Under the pieces are notes generated by a model that worked only from the letters and a program-made list of their open reading frames with translations, was not told the origin of the DNA and ran no database searches. A DNA stretch of 64,000 bases from Xiphophorus maculatus (lineage: Eukaryota; Chordata; Actinopteri; Cyprinodontiformes; Poeciliidae), in assembly GCF_002775205.1 (NCBI RefSeq), contig NC_036456.1:19861976-19925975 (forward strand). The letters run 5' to 3'. Of this stretch, positions 39,616 to 51,869 are shown piece by piece. Every line of letters begins with the position of its first letter. The stretch's first letter is position 1. The position numbers and the translations under genes are program-made.

Positions 39616-40682
39616 AAAGCATTGGAGATCTCCAACCTGAGGGAACATTCTTGTTGTGTTTTCAATTAGAAACTCAGCAAACTTACTTCTATGTACAAAA
39701 AAGGCACTGCCAATCAAAATCAGTTCAAAGAATTGATCACAAATTGAACAGTTTGCATTGATATGAAAAAAAAGTGTTAAATCCTGCATAACTTTGTTTT
39801 TGTGCCAATTAAATGAAGCAGATATCATTGCTATTTTAAGTGGTACCATTCATTTAAATGTTGAATAACTTACATTATCATACGAGGCCCAGGTAACACT
39901 ATTTTCAAACATTGTCACTTCTTTTATTACCATATAAAACTAAGCAAAAGGGTATAAAACAATTATATTTGTGACTACAGTGAGGTTAGCGCGTATCTAC
40001 AGCGATAAAGTTTTTAACAATAAAGCCAAAGCAAGGTCACTGAGCCAGAGGCGTTACTGGTAGAATATGATTTGAATGTCTGAACTATGCTCTGATAACT
40101 GACTGTATAAATCTTACTAGCAAATATTACTCAATTAAGACGGCTTAAAAACAAAACAGTGGCGTAAAACGCGTCCCAACGACGGCTAGCGCCGAAATAA
40201 CTCATGTTGACATTAGCTACCGAGCTAAGTTAACGTTTACACTCAACCTATAAGAAGCTAATTACGGTGGATTCAAACAAAGCGACAGTAAAAGTAATGG
40301 TTTCAAGCAACAAACGTCCGAAAATATCCAATTTCGGCAGCACATCAGATTCAACTGGCCACCTAAACTCGCTAAGGTATGCGGTGGATCGCAAAGGCCT
40401 TGGCGTGTCGGTTCAAATGACACCAGATATGATGGCGGAGGGGGCGGACTGTTGGGAATCCGACTCCTCGGCCTGCTCCGCCGAGCTGCCCAACACCACC
40501 TTCCGCTGGCATATCGCTGTTCATTTTTGCAGTAATGCATTGCGAACCCCCAAAATAAGCAATGCTACAAGTTAAAAGCTGTAAAAGCGGCGTAGTGGAA
40601 ATGCAGGCCTCATGGCAGAGGCACCGAGAGGAGGGGTTAGCTGCTGTTAGCTGCAAAGAGGAACGAACAAGCGGCTGCTTAC

Positions 40683-41010
40683 CTTCAGACTGCTGCTCTG
40701 CACGGCGCTTCTATAGCCAATATATCGTATGCATTGGTCTTTTTAAACACTGTAAACGTATTCATTCGACAGAATAGTACTCTGAGGAAAAAAAAATCGT
40801 GCTCCGTGTTTTTATTTATTAATCTATTGTTGGGTTTTTTTGTTTTTTTTGCTTTCCCTCTCCTCCAACGGTCGCTCAGTGTGTGTGTCTGCTGGCTCCG
40901 AGTCGCTGCTGCTGCTGCTGCTTTTCTCTTGTTGTTTGTGTTTCAGAAAACATGGCCGCCTGTGTGACACCACGTGACTGCACATTGACAAGCGGGGAGC
41001 CAATGTCGGC
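40683..41010 (-). promoter_or_regulatory. gigyf1: gigyf1 promoter and first non-coding exon
   Basis: A CpG-rich patch carries, on the minus strand, an ATTGG (CCAAT) box at about 41001-41005, a CACGTG at about 40972, and GGCGGCCATGTTTTC at about 40945-40959, which resembles the YY1 element found just downstream of housekeeping start sites. Downstream, GTCTGAAG|GTAAGC gives a strong donor with last exon base 40683. A further 5' UTR exon probably follows, with an acceptor near 33671 (TTTCTTTCCAG), and then the exon with the start codon (acceptor at 32940). Promoter and UTR exons are inferred from motifs only. Confidence 0.45.
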
Positions 41011-43344
41011 GCAGCGCAAACACACCCCTGTTTACCAGCCTGGCCACTAACTGGTGTGGACGGCTCTAAACGGCTTTCTTTTTTTTAAATTTATTTTCTA
41101 ACGGGATTTGATGAATTAGCATGTAAAGCTTACAGAGAGTCCAGTTTATGCGGGTTGCGTATGAAAACAAGGCGATGAACGTCTGGTTCGCGAGGTAGAA
41201 ACGGGTTTCAACACGAGGGGAAAACAAAGATGTTCCCTTAAAGATAAGGCTAAATTATCATGTCAAAAATAATGACTTATAGGGATACTTGTAGGAATAT
41301 TTAGGCAATTAGTACAATTATAAGTTAGAGTGACTGCATGTGTGTATAGTGAACACTAGAGGGCGCCATTAAACGTTTAAGAGCAACATAAATAGATCGT
41401 AAACCACTGACACACAGGTGCATCCCAAGAAATCCCAGAAATTTCTCGCACCCCTGTTTGCAATCACCCCTGTTGTTTGCAAAAAAAAAAATGAAAAAAA
41501 TCAGGTTTTGTATGTTGTTTTTAATGCAGGGAGACCACATGCACATTTAGTCATTTCTTTGGATGTAAGCATGCCGTTTTCAGTAACTGCCCATTATGTT
41601 TTGTATTGTAAATTTGCCTTTTGCTCTACAGAATATTTGTTTTATTTTCAGTTATTTATATTTTCATTAATGTGCAAATCTACATGTTTCAACTTGAATA
41701 GCCCTGGTAAATTGTAGGAAGACTTTTCTGACATTGTTTTTGGATGGTTTCTGAAACACTGATGCCTTCTTCAGTACAGTTTTACTCTTCATCTAGGCTG
41801 TTTAAGTTGACTAGTTTAAATCTTGATTATATACAGTGAACGACCAGCTTCTTTAGCAATAACTCATTGTGGCTTACCTTGATTGTTGAGGATGTCATTG
41901 ACTCCTAGACAACTGTCAAGTCATTACACCATTATGTGTATCATTAAAAATATTTTTTATTGGCTCTGTGAAATATTCTAATATTCTAATAAATTTAATG
42001 TTTTCTTTTAGCTCCAACTCTACCATCCCCACAGTCATTGTCTCTCCTCTGAAAATGTCCAAACCATCTCAAACAGCAGTGACTGTATAAAAGGTCTGAG
42101 TTTCACCTTTTCTACTGACATACAGAAATAAATAAATTTTTCAATGCTATTCTAAATGTCTGAGCATGTGCAGGGTTCATGCTAAGGGCGCTCTTAAACT
42201 ACTAAGTGAACACAACAGAATTTTATCTTTTATTATTCTACTGGTTTTGTTGTCATTGAAGAAGATAAACGAAGATAAAAGTCCAAACATATTCACTGAT
42301 GTGCATAATGACCTTGTTATACGTTCACATCCAGAAATGGTTTAAAATGGTACAGAACATGTTTGTCTATGATTCAGTATGAATCAGAGATACAGGGACA
42401 ACCTTGAAACTGTTTACTGAAACAAACTCACAGAACTCTGACAAAGTTTTATTAGAGTAATTAATTTAAATAAAGTAGAACAGAATAACAGTTTGATACA
42501 TGCATAACAACTTAAGAGGAGAAATTTATAAAGAAAAAAAATGCTAATATATATACGGTCAATTGTCATTCATTCCTTAAAACTTTGCCTGCTAACTGAA
42601 ACAGCTCAGTCTTAAAGATGTTTCTAGCTAAAGCCATATATACCTTTCAGCCCTGTGTTGTTTGAATTGCTTAGAATATGATGCACATTTACCTGAACAA
42701 TGCAAAGAGAAAAAGAGAAACAAAATGTCATTAAAGTTTCAACAGACCAGTTTGGGTCTAAAGTCATTCAGCCATTTTGGTCTTGATGTTGTTTATCCCA
42801 TCTGCTGAAAATGTTTACATGAAAATTAAATAGTTTAATAATACGGGAATAGTTCTAACTGAAAGCTCAATTTTACTGATTTCTGCACAGTTTTACTTTT
42901 CATCTAGGCTGTAACTCTGATCAGAAACACTTTGATGTTCTTGCTTTGTAGTACATCTTTCACATGTTAAGATCACTGGTGGCAGATGGCTACTAATCTC
43001 CTTTTTCTGTGCAAACTACGATTCACTTCCAGATTGTCATCCATACAAACTGGATGACGATCTGAAATAGAGTTTGCCTCAATCGTCATGAGGTTTTGAT
43101 ATTCTTTTTAAATATTAAATTATCTTTATCCTTTTTGCCCAACTAACTTGGGCTTGACTACTGCTAAATAAGGTCACCAAGGGTTACCTACTTTCTAGCA
43201 TAAACACACTTCTAAAATGTTTAACTACCCAGAATTTTATTTCCAGTTAAAAACACTTTTACGTCTTTATGCCGTATTTTAATTTACTTGTTGACTGGAT
43301 CTCCCTTCCTCTGTGATTCATGAAGAATCACTTCCATCCATTCC
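41011..43344. other. AT-rich intergenic stretch
   Basis: No coding sequence recognised on either strand. A 25-base phrase, CAGTTTTACT then TTCATCTAGGCTGT, occurs twice (about 41777 and 42889) with one difference. A hairpin lies at 43030-43064. The segment separates the gigyf1 promoter from the perforin-like fragment. Confidence 0.5.
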
Positions 43345-44240
43345 TTATAGGTGGCTGTACTCAGAACATGTTGTTCCTCTCAGCCCTGGGGCACATTCAG
43401 CTGCATAAGAGATGTAAAAGTAACCATGATTCATCTCACACATGGAGGTAACTGACCCCGCCTGGACTGTGGTGGCGCAGGACCCCAGGAGGTCGTTCTG
43501 TCGGTCCAAAAAGTGATAGTCTTCGTCCCAAACCTCAAACTTTCTGCAACAGCTCCACTGTTCCCGAGGGGAACTCCTCGTTCCACTGTGGGCTGTCGTC
43601 GTCGGATATGACTGAGGTCTGGAACGTCTGGTTTCCCAGGAAAACTTTCATGAAGGAGTCAGTTTTTGTGAACACGTCTCCCCACAGGCCGCTGGCAGAC
43701 TTGACCGTGTCGGTGAGGTGGGCCAGCCTTCGCTGCAGTGATGTGACTGGTGGTGCACACAGATCGTAGGAGCTGGGTGTGGAACCTTGAAAGCACTTGT
43801 TAGAGCAGATTTTCTTCACGCCGTTTTGTCTCTCGCTCGCCTCTTTTACTCCAGTTTTTTTTCGCCGGTTCGGTGACCAGCTGGTAGAGAGGGACCAGGC
43901 TGTGGTTGATGATACCTGGTTTCATTTTCAAGCCTTTCTTCCACTTTTCAAAGCCGGTGAAAGAGAAGAGAGGGTCAGTTTTATTATCTGTGCTGCCTCC
44001 GACCATTTTAGTGACTCTGTGGTTGAACTTCCTTTTAAAACTTCTCAGGTTTGGGTGCTTTTTGGCAGCCTTGTGGCAGCAAGTCACTTGGGCTTTTATT
44101 TCAGGGCTGTTGACAGCTACTGGTGCAGCCGCCTCAACATTCAGACAGTTTCTCACCTCCATTTGAAGCCAGAAACCTCATGTAGCTCATCTCACTCGTG
44201 TTGTTGTACTGTGATGTTAGGCTCAAAACAGACCGGAGAA
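43345..44240 (-). pseudogene. Perforin-1-like pseudogene fragment (end of MACPF, EGF-like, C2)
   Basis: The minus strand encodes the C-terminal part of a perforin-1-like pore-forming immune effector, in three pieces. Frame 1 (to about 43855) matches the end of the MACPF region: KMVGG, an FTGFEKWKKGLKMKPG block and SLVPLYQLV. Frame 2 (about 43855-43540) holds a short Cys pair (CSNKC) and the start of the C2 domain (GLWGDVFTKTDSFMKVF, ending SPQWNEEF). Frame 3 (about 43540-43345) continues the C2 domain (FEVWDED, then NDLLGSC) and ends with a TAA. The breaks are single-base shifts, one in a run of eight A at about 43860 and one at an AAAG at about 43537. Most of the MACPF domain and the signal peptide are missing upstream. 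It is most likely a dead partial copy; sequencing errors at the A-run are possible but would not explain the missing 5' part. Confidence 0.8.
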
Positions 44241-46141
44241 ACTTTGCATTGAGTGGAGGGTTTTTTTCTCACATTGAAACTGAAGTGGAAAGAAAACAGT
44301 TTATTAGATAAATCCTTAAATGTGCTATTATATATAATATGTCTGTTAAGTTAAGATATTGGCTAGAGTTACACTGTGAATAAATTTAAAATCTTTCTTT
44401 AATCATGTAAATTCAAGATTTATTGTGCAAAATCTTCTTAGAATTAAAAAACAGCTAAAGATAGAACGTTTAGTTTTGGATTATTTTTACCCTAAAGATT
44501 AAGTTTAACCTTGTTGCAGTACAACTTAAAGTTTAAACCTACATTAAAAGATATTTCAAACGATTTTCAAATCTACTGCTTGTTTTTCACAGCAGTTTAC
44601 TCTAGTTTAAACTCACATTGGGTCCCTGACAAAACTCATCAGCCTAAACCAGTAAAAAAAAAAAAAAAGTTTCAGCTGGACACCGAGCAAGTCATGCAAC
44701 GTTTGAATGAGTCATTTTAAAAGACTTTGGCCTGTTGTTGTTTGGAGTCTGTAAGGGTTTCAATGGAAAATATCAAACAGATGTAGACCCAAAACAACTA
44801 ATTAGATGAAAAACAGATTTAAAATTCTAAAGAAAGGTATTATCAGGTAAGATCACCAGTTAAGTAAGTTACTCAACTGCTTTAATCTAGTTTAACTTTA
44901 GACATGTCTGTCTTTACTCTGAACTTTGTTATGAGGCAACTGAAAGTGTTTGTAGCTGCACATAAAGTCTCTCTGGTGAAAATCAAAGAGGAGTGAGAAA
45001 TTATAATATTCTCCCAATATGGTATTATTTCTGTTTTTTGATGTTTCCCTCATGTGCCAACTATATACACACCATATGTTTTGCTTAAAGACTAAGTTTT
45101 TCAGTATCTGGTTGGACACATAAACCAACATCTTCAGCAGAGGAACTCTGTTATCAATTTCTCTGTAAGAAGAAACCAACTGGGGAAAACATCATGGAGC
45201 TCAAGCATCACAACACAGGAACTGTCTGGTTAGGTTTTGTTTTATGCGGAAGGTGTGATCAGCTCAGGCTTTTGCAGAACTTCTTATCACAGTAAACGAT
45301 TCCTCACCCTGATAGCAAGAGGAAGTCTTTTGGTGTCTGACTGGACGTAAACAGAACCAACATCTTCAGCAGAGGAGACGTTTGATCACAGTTTTGTCTG
45401 TCAGAGGAAAGTCATGGGGAAGAACATTATGGAGCTCAGGCATCACAGCAGGGGAACCGTCTGGTTAGATTTTAAATAGTGCATGCTAAAGGTGTGATCG
45501 GCTCGTGTTTTTGCACGACTTCTTAGCAAAGCTTAGCAGATTCATTCATAGAGCATCTTAAACACCCACAAGACCAAAGTGTTGTCAACAGAACAGCCGT
45601 CACATGATGCACATAACAAAATCAGAAGGACCTAAAAATAAGTTAAAACAGCCCTGTCAAAAAATAATAATAATAATAATAAAATAAAACAGCTAGTAAG
45701 GTAAAAATACAATAATTACAAATGTTTCTTAACAGTTTCTGCTCAGAGGAGACTTCTGAAGGCAATTGGCTGAACTGAATTGTTAATCAATCACGAAAAA
45801 AACCACCAAAAAATACTTCTACATTGAATGTTAAGTTTAAAATATAAAGTTGTATAAAGGATGTCCATGAGTGCACAGTTTTATTGCCTTACAGTGAGCT
45901 CAGTGATGCTTGGCTGCACTGTTATTGTTGGACCAGATAAGTTCTAACCAGCCAATAAACCAGCTCTAAAGCTCCAGGGATTTGCATACCATGTCTGCGT
46001 CTAACTTCCATTACATTCCACTAGACTGAGAGCAGCAGTAAACGCAGGAAAAATCATTAAACTGAGCGGCGGTCATGGTGGAATTTATTAATGGAAGACA
46101 TTCCAAGCCCCGTTTGCTCCAGTTTCTACTCCGGTGTGAGG
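44241..46141. other. Intergenic stretch with a degenerate tandem duplication
   Basis: No gene recognised. It includes the two related ~200-bp units at 45107-45545, an AAT microsatellite at about 45663-45682, and probably the promoter of the first ENDOD1-like gene (CCAAT at about 45953, TTTGCATAC at about 45981). Confidence 0.5.
45107..45545. repeat. Tandem pair of ~200-bp related units
   Basis: Unit one (45107-45300) and unit two (45336-45545) share in the same order ACCAACATCTTCAGCAGAGG, a GGGGAA..AACAT.ATGGAGCTCA block, CATCACA, GGAAC.GTCTGGTTAG, GGTGTGATC.GCTC and a CTTCTTA end. Divergence is roughly a fifth of positions by eye. Neither unit has a long open frame. The function is unknown; this may be an old duplication of a repeat or of a non-coding exon. 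Confidence 0.6.
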
Positions 46142-47571
46142 ATGCGTTTGTTTTGTGCCTACATCCTGTCCTGCTCTGTTTTGATGGTGAGCTCTGCCGT
46201 GTCCAACAGCTTCAGAGACTGCAGCCATTTTTTCTACATGCAAACGCCTCCAGCAGGGATCCGAGGGACGAGCCTGAAGAAGATCTGCCAGAAGTACGCC
46301 GACAAACTGCGCTACGCCACCCTGTACGACAGCAGTCGGCGTCTCCCACTGTATTCAGCTTACATTTTTAAGAAGTCTGATGGGAAGGGGAGGGCAGACA
46401 CACCGTGGATGTACGAGCCTCAGGTAGAGTAAGCAGAACAATGTGGGATTCATTTGAAAAGTTTTGAAAAAACCTCTTAAGTCATAAAATAATGACTTCT
46501 CCCACCCTGACAGTGATCATGTTTTTGTTATTGGTGGAAATTGTTGTAAAGATTATTCAGAGTTTTTATTGCATAAGATCCAACGGATAAAGTAGTAGCT
46601 ATGATGACACGCAATCTTGACCTACACAATTCCTGTACCCAAATGATTACCTATTTGACCAATGTCAGTAACTAATTGATCAAAATTAAATCTAATTCTT
46701 GAAAATAAGAAATAATAAATTATCTTAGATAAAACTGTCTAAATTAGTGCTTTATAAAGTTGGGGAAAGGACCCTGATTGTGACTGCAAATCAACAAGTA
46801 TGATGTTTGTGTTACATAGTGTGTTTATGAAACAGTAGCATAGTATTTATTCACTCCAAAAATAATCAACTGGATTAAAATTGAGAAGAAAATAAATTTT
46901 TTAATTATGTTTCACTTGGGACTATGTTTTCTCTCTCTAACCTACAGCTGGTGTCTGAATCAGAGAGCAGCAACATGAAGGTGCTTCCTCTGACTGCAGA
47001 CATTTCTCCTCTCATTGAGGAGAGCCAGATCGTTTTGGAGGACTACGTCGATGCTGTAGAATACAGACGAGGCACGCTGAACCCTGACCAGCACCAAGCA
47101 GATCCAGACGACAAATCCTCTACCTACACCCTCACCAACGTCGTTCCTCTGATCACTGATTTCCTGGGAACCTCCTGGAGTTCTTACCTAGACACCGTCC
47201 GCCGCCGCCTAAACAACTTCTGCCATGGTAAGTCTTACATCGTGACTGGAGTAACTTTTTCAGGAGGCACCATCAAGCGTGACAACAAGGACCGTCTTTC
47301 AATACCAAAACACGTATGGATGGGATACTGCTGCCCAAAGTTTGACCGTAACTCACCCTACGAGGTGAGGTTCATGTTCCCCAGTTATGGCGGCTACGCC
47401 CTGAATGAACAGACGGGCAACAATGTGGTGGAGGTGCCATTAAAGAAACTGGAGAGTTTCCTGAAGAGCCAAACAGACTTTGAAAAAGACATGGCTATTT
47501 TCTACAAGGGCTGTGTGTCAGAAAACACCATCAAAAAGAAGCGAAGAGACCTGCAGAGGCTGAATAACTGA
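46142..47571 (+). CDS. ENDOD1-like secreted protein, copy 1
   Basis: Two exons, 46142-46423 and 46948-47571 (GT-AG intron after ...YEPQ), encode 301 residues of the DNA/RNA non-specific endonuclease fold, endonuclease domain-containing 1 type. A signal peptide (RLFCAYILSCSVLMVSSAVS) precedes the C..FF....PP and KKICQKY..KLRYATLYD blocks typical of the fish family, then FKKSDG and PWMYEPQ. In exon 2 the place of the nuclease DRGH motif reads RRGT (residues 134-137), followed by LNPDQHQ and YTLTNVVP. The catalytic histidine is therefore replaced by Thr, so nuclease activity is doubtful. ATG 46142 was chosen because it puts the hydrophobic stretch at the N-terminus; an in-frame ATG at 46091 would add 17 residues. 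Poly(A) signals lie at 47802 and 47809. This is the most divergent of the three copies, with a basic tail KKKRRDLQRLNN. Confidence 0.85.
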
Positions 47572-48534
47572 GAATGTTTCAAATATACTTGAACCAGAAC
47601 AGTGTTAAAATATAAGGCTAACGTACTTTGATTAATGTTATGGTTTTATCAATGTTAGAAAAAGAAGACTGTTTAAAAGTTAAATTCTTTCCCAACTTGG
47701 CCTTAGAGGCTGTATTTAGATTGTGTCTGCATTAAGTACTGTCTGTGGGATGTCTTGTGCTTTGTATGCAATGACTCTTAAAAAAAAACAAGAGGGAAAA
47801 GAATAAACAATAAAATCAATGTTAAAAGGATAGATTCTCCAACTTTTATTGTCACTCCCTGCAGTTTAACAAAACTGAAAGTAACAATTGTTTTTCCACT
47901 TTTCACATAGAATCCACCAGGTTCTGTGATGTGATTACAGAACCTGATCCCAATGCTTCAGATGCAACATTACTGTTAATTCCTGTATAGCTGATGTAAC
48001 ATACAACTGACATTAGGACACTTCTGTGCATTAAAGTGGAAGATTATATTCTACTTTTTTATTTTTTGGTGAGTTATGGTGGGCTAGGACTTTATCAATT
48101 AGACAATTATTTTCTACCCATGTTTTCTCCAAAAAATCCTATTATTTTATATATTACTGGATTGCGTATAACTACAGCCTATTGCTTGAAATATCAAGCT
48201 TGATTAAACTTGCGTCTTTAAAAGAAAGCTTGACTGCATCACTAGATAGACTTTAGGTCTTTCTATCGTCCTTTCCCACCAGTAGAAGATAAACGTGAAC
48301 ACTGGCTGTTGAATGTTTGACTTTAGTGGGTGGAACTGCAGCACTGCAAGTACAGCATTGCTTTGCATACTGTCTCCAGATTACACAGAAGACTTCACAC
48401 CAGGTGTGAAACCTGCGTTAGCTTTTCCACTGAACACCACAGGACACACTGAGACACATTCAGCTATTGACTGAAACACTGAACATTCAGCAGCTTTTGG
48501 ACTTGGATTAGAACCTTCGGATCACATTTGGACG
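47572..48534. other. Spacer between ENDOD1-like copies 1 and 2
   Basis: It holds the 3' UTR and poly(A) signals of copy 1 and, from about 48290, the presumed promoter and 5' UTR of copy 2. A TTTGCATAC element at about 48362 matches one before copy 1. No other gene is seen. Confidence 0.5.
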
Positions 48535-49556
48535 ATGGCGTTTTGGCTACAGATGGGTTTCCTGATGGCCAGCCTAACGTCTTCAGTGGTGAGAGGGCGA
48601 GTAGAAAATGAGCTGTCTCCAGAGTGCAGAGAATTCCTCTTCATGAGAACCCCACCGAAAGGCCTGGAGCTCCCCTCCGTCAAGTACATCTGTCAGTTTC
48701 ACAACAAGAAGCCGCGCTACGTGACTCTGTACAGCACGGAGGATCACATTCCCATCTACTCCGCCTACACCTTTAAGCACTCGGATGGGGAGACGTGTGT
48801 GGATGTTCCCTGGATGTATGAGCCACAGGTAAGAAAACTAAAACACTGAATCAAGAAGCCACTATTTTGCTTTTTGAAAATGTTTAAAACATGCCACTTG
48901 ACATGTATTCATTTTAAGCTTACTGTCTTCTTTGCTTATTCTTCTTTTTTTTTTTTTTTACACAGTTGTCCACTTCTTTTGACACAGACGAGATGCAGCC
49001 CTTTCCACGCGGTTACATGCACATGAACTTTGAAGACGCCCAAGCGATTCTGGACGACTACACCAACGCCATACACTACGAGCGAGGGACCCTGAACCCG
49101 GACGAGCATCAGAACGAACTCGACGACAAGGCCTCCACTTACACCCTCACCAACGTCGTCCCCTTGGTGCCCGACTTCAACGACAGGATCTGGAATAAAC
49201 AGGAGCACATCGTCCGCAAACGGCTTAACAACTACTGCCGCGGGAAGGCCTACATAGTGACCGGGATCACCAAGTCAGGGAAGATGATCCGCAGGGAAAA
49301 CATGAACCGTATCGCAGTCCCCAACTACCTGTGGTCGGCTTACTGCTGCGTGGACTATGACCACAACACTCCTTATACGGAGCGATACAAGTTCCCGTCT
49401 TTTGCTCACTACGCCCTCAATGAGGACGAGAACAACGAGATAGTAGAGACCTCCGTCCCAAAGCTCCAGGAGTTTCTCAAAAAGACGTTTGCGAACCAGA
49501 ACTTTCAGATTTTTGAAGGAGACTGCAATCCCCAGTCCTCCATGAAAAGTGATTAA
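48535..49556 (+). CDS. ENDOD1-like secreted protein, copy 2
   Basis: Two exons, 48535-48828 and 48966-49556, with a short 137-bp intron at the same position as in copies 1 and 3, give 294 residues. N-terminal signal peptide MAFWLQMGFLMASLTSSVV; then CREFLFMRTPPKG, VKYICQFHNKKPRYVTLYS, YSAYTFKHSDG and PWMYEPQ. The motif in the DRGH position reads ERGT (residues 137-140), followed by LNPDEHQ and DDKASTYTLTNVVP, so the general-base histidine is again missing. Further family blocks are RKRLNNYCRGKAYIVTG and VPNYLWSAYCC. Poly(A) signals lie at 49587-49596. It looks like a secreted, probably non-catalytic member. The function of such proteins is not established; human ENDOD1 has been linked to innate immunity and DNA repair. 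Confidence 0.85.
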
Positions 49557-51869
49557 GAAAAATATTTTGAAATGATTGTAAATTTGAATAAATAAAGCTC
49601 CACTGTATCCAAATCTCTTAATATACTTTGACAGCTTACCAGACTAAAATATAAGCAAATAAACAGAATTTAATCATGAACTACATCAATATGTGTGTTT
49701 GTTCTACACACATATTAATTCTTGATATAATATGTGAAAGTGGTTGCAGAACTTTCATTTTCTAATTAAAGTTCCTCAAGAAAAAACAAGGAAGAAAATG
49801 ACCGACAAGACAAGTTAGGAGTTATGTTCATGGAGTAGATCAAACCATTCTGAATCATAACTCAATAAGGTTCCTCAAATTCTCACTTAATAAAAACAGA
49901 GCATAAAAGTGAAGTATGAGATCTGTTCTACTTTTACACTTCTACAGCTCATTAATCAGCAAAATGACACCTACCAGAGAAGGATAATAAAAAGAAATAT
50001 TTAAGCATGCATCATAAAAGAAGAGCAAACCTCTCTGACCTATAAAGAAAACTTTACTAAGCATTTGTCTTACCTGTTTGAGTGTCTACCTGTTTTCAAA
50101 GGTTATTTTCTTGTCATGTTCAGAACTTAGAATTTTTTAGCATGATTTTATCTAATTAACAATATACAGTAACTGCATCGGTACGTTACGTTGTAATAAA
50201 CCGTTCAATCAGCCTGTCTGTCTTTCTTTTCAAACATGAAGTAAAACAAAACCACTGTCAGTTGTCCCTGCTGGATGTGGATTTGTGTGAATAGATGTCG
50301 GTAGCTTGTATTGGAAAAACACTTTTCCATTACAGCAGGTTTGTCGCTTTTGAAAACCAGTTTGATAAAAGCTAGTTCCGTAAACGTTTTCTACCTTTCA
50401 AGAGCAAAGGTCAACAGTTTGGTTGCGAAAGCTCAAGGAGTTCTGATTTATTGATCTCATCTCATTCATGCTGGTAATATTGAAATATTGGATCAGGAAA
50501 TAATGTTTTCAACTGCAGACAACATTGGTCAAAGACGCTGCATAGAACTCGGAGCAATATATAACTCCACGATGAGGCATATGAACAATAAACCAACAAA
50601 AATTTAATAAATAAAATAGAAAAACAGCTAGAAGCTGAGAAACCTTTTGTTTTTTCAGTGCTAATTAAATCTCTCATGAATATTAAAGTTTTTCAACCAT
50701 TATTTTAAAATTTAATTAAAATAAACCTGGTTGTAAACATGGCTTTTTCAGAATTTTGAAAAATGTCTATTTTATTTACAAAATTTATGGTTCTACATAA
50801 AGTTCCTGTTATGCCATTTAGATCATTAATCCATCATCAATACAGATGAATGAATCTTAAACACATCACAATGTTCATGTTGTAAGACTAGAAATATTGC
50901 ATAATAAGGTCTTATCAAAAAGGTTACAACTATAGATATGAGATTAAACCTGTGAAATGTTGGAAATTCAATACACTTAACCTTAAAAAAAGACATCTAC
51001 TCTAAACACAGGTATCCTTAGGTCAACATTATGACTTAGTTGTGTTGTTGCTGTTTTTATCCATTGATTTTTGTTGAACCTCTTGATAAAGTGTTATATG
51101 AAATTTGAGTGAAGGTCTTAAAAGGAGTTAATACAGATTGGAGAGTGAAAGTCATCAAGCTGCTGAACAGTAAAGTCAGAAGTATATGAAACCTATAATT
51201 TGTAAAAGCATTAGCAGAATTTCCAGCTCAGTCAAATGGCTGTTCAATTCCAGCATAAAATGGAAGAAGACGTTTGTCCATTTAGGTGAAGTCTTGCTAA
51301 TCATGTGATGTAACAAGAAATACCTATTTTGAGCAATGGTTTTATATTCTCACAACTAGCTTTCCTTCTTTTAAACAGGTCTTCATCTATAAAAACTATT
51401 CAGAAAGGTTACATATTTTTGTGCACTGGTTGCATTTTTTCCAGTTTGTCAGTATTAATTTTCTCTGAGGATGTTGTTCCATCGCTCACGTGAAGATCGA
51501 TTACACTTTAATTCCATTTAGGTTTCTAGTGAAATTCAACTCAAATGCAAATGCTGGACTGAACCCATTATTACACTTCTATGCATGCTACTATGTCATG
51601 TCAGCAATGTGGAAAAGAGGCATGATAAAACGCTCTCCGTGTCTGATAACATTCATTGCCTTTATACAGCTACACTTGTGGCAATTTGAATATATGGAAA
51701 GACTTCACAATGGGAGATCAGTTGAAAGCACAGATGAGCCAGGAAGGGAAATGTTGAGTTTGATAGAGCTGAAACCGAGGCTGTACCTTTTAGACGTAGA
51801 TGACTTGCAGCCTTTTTCACCAGGAGGATCACAAAGATCTACAGGAGCAGAGAAAAACAAGCTGCAGAG
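49557..51869. other. Spacer between ENDOD1-like copies 2 and 3
   Basis: AT-rich sequence without recognised genes or transposons. A 127-codon frame (51490-51873) ends by overlapping the start codon of copy 3 and has no family resemblance; it is most likely 5' flank or UTR. Confidence 0.5.

Larger units (their letters stand above)
33672..40682. other. First intron of gigyf1 (7 kb)
   Basis: Apart from the transposon remains at 36992-37670 and 39321-39615 no gene is visible. The frames here are short, AT-rich and lack splice-consistent coding character. A short CpG-rich patch (about 40400-40500) holds a GC-box-like GGCGGAGGGGGCGG on the plus strand and may belong to the gigyf1 promoter region. 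Confidence 0.5.

Noticed and set aside
40267-40777. Plus-strand frames in the CpG-rich patch near the gigyf1 promoter
   Set aside because: High CpG content makes open frames likely by chance, and the minus-strand donor and promoter motifs give a better explanation.
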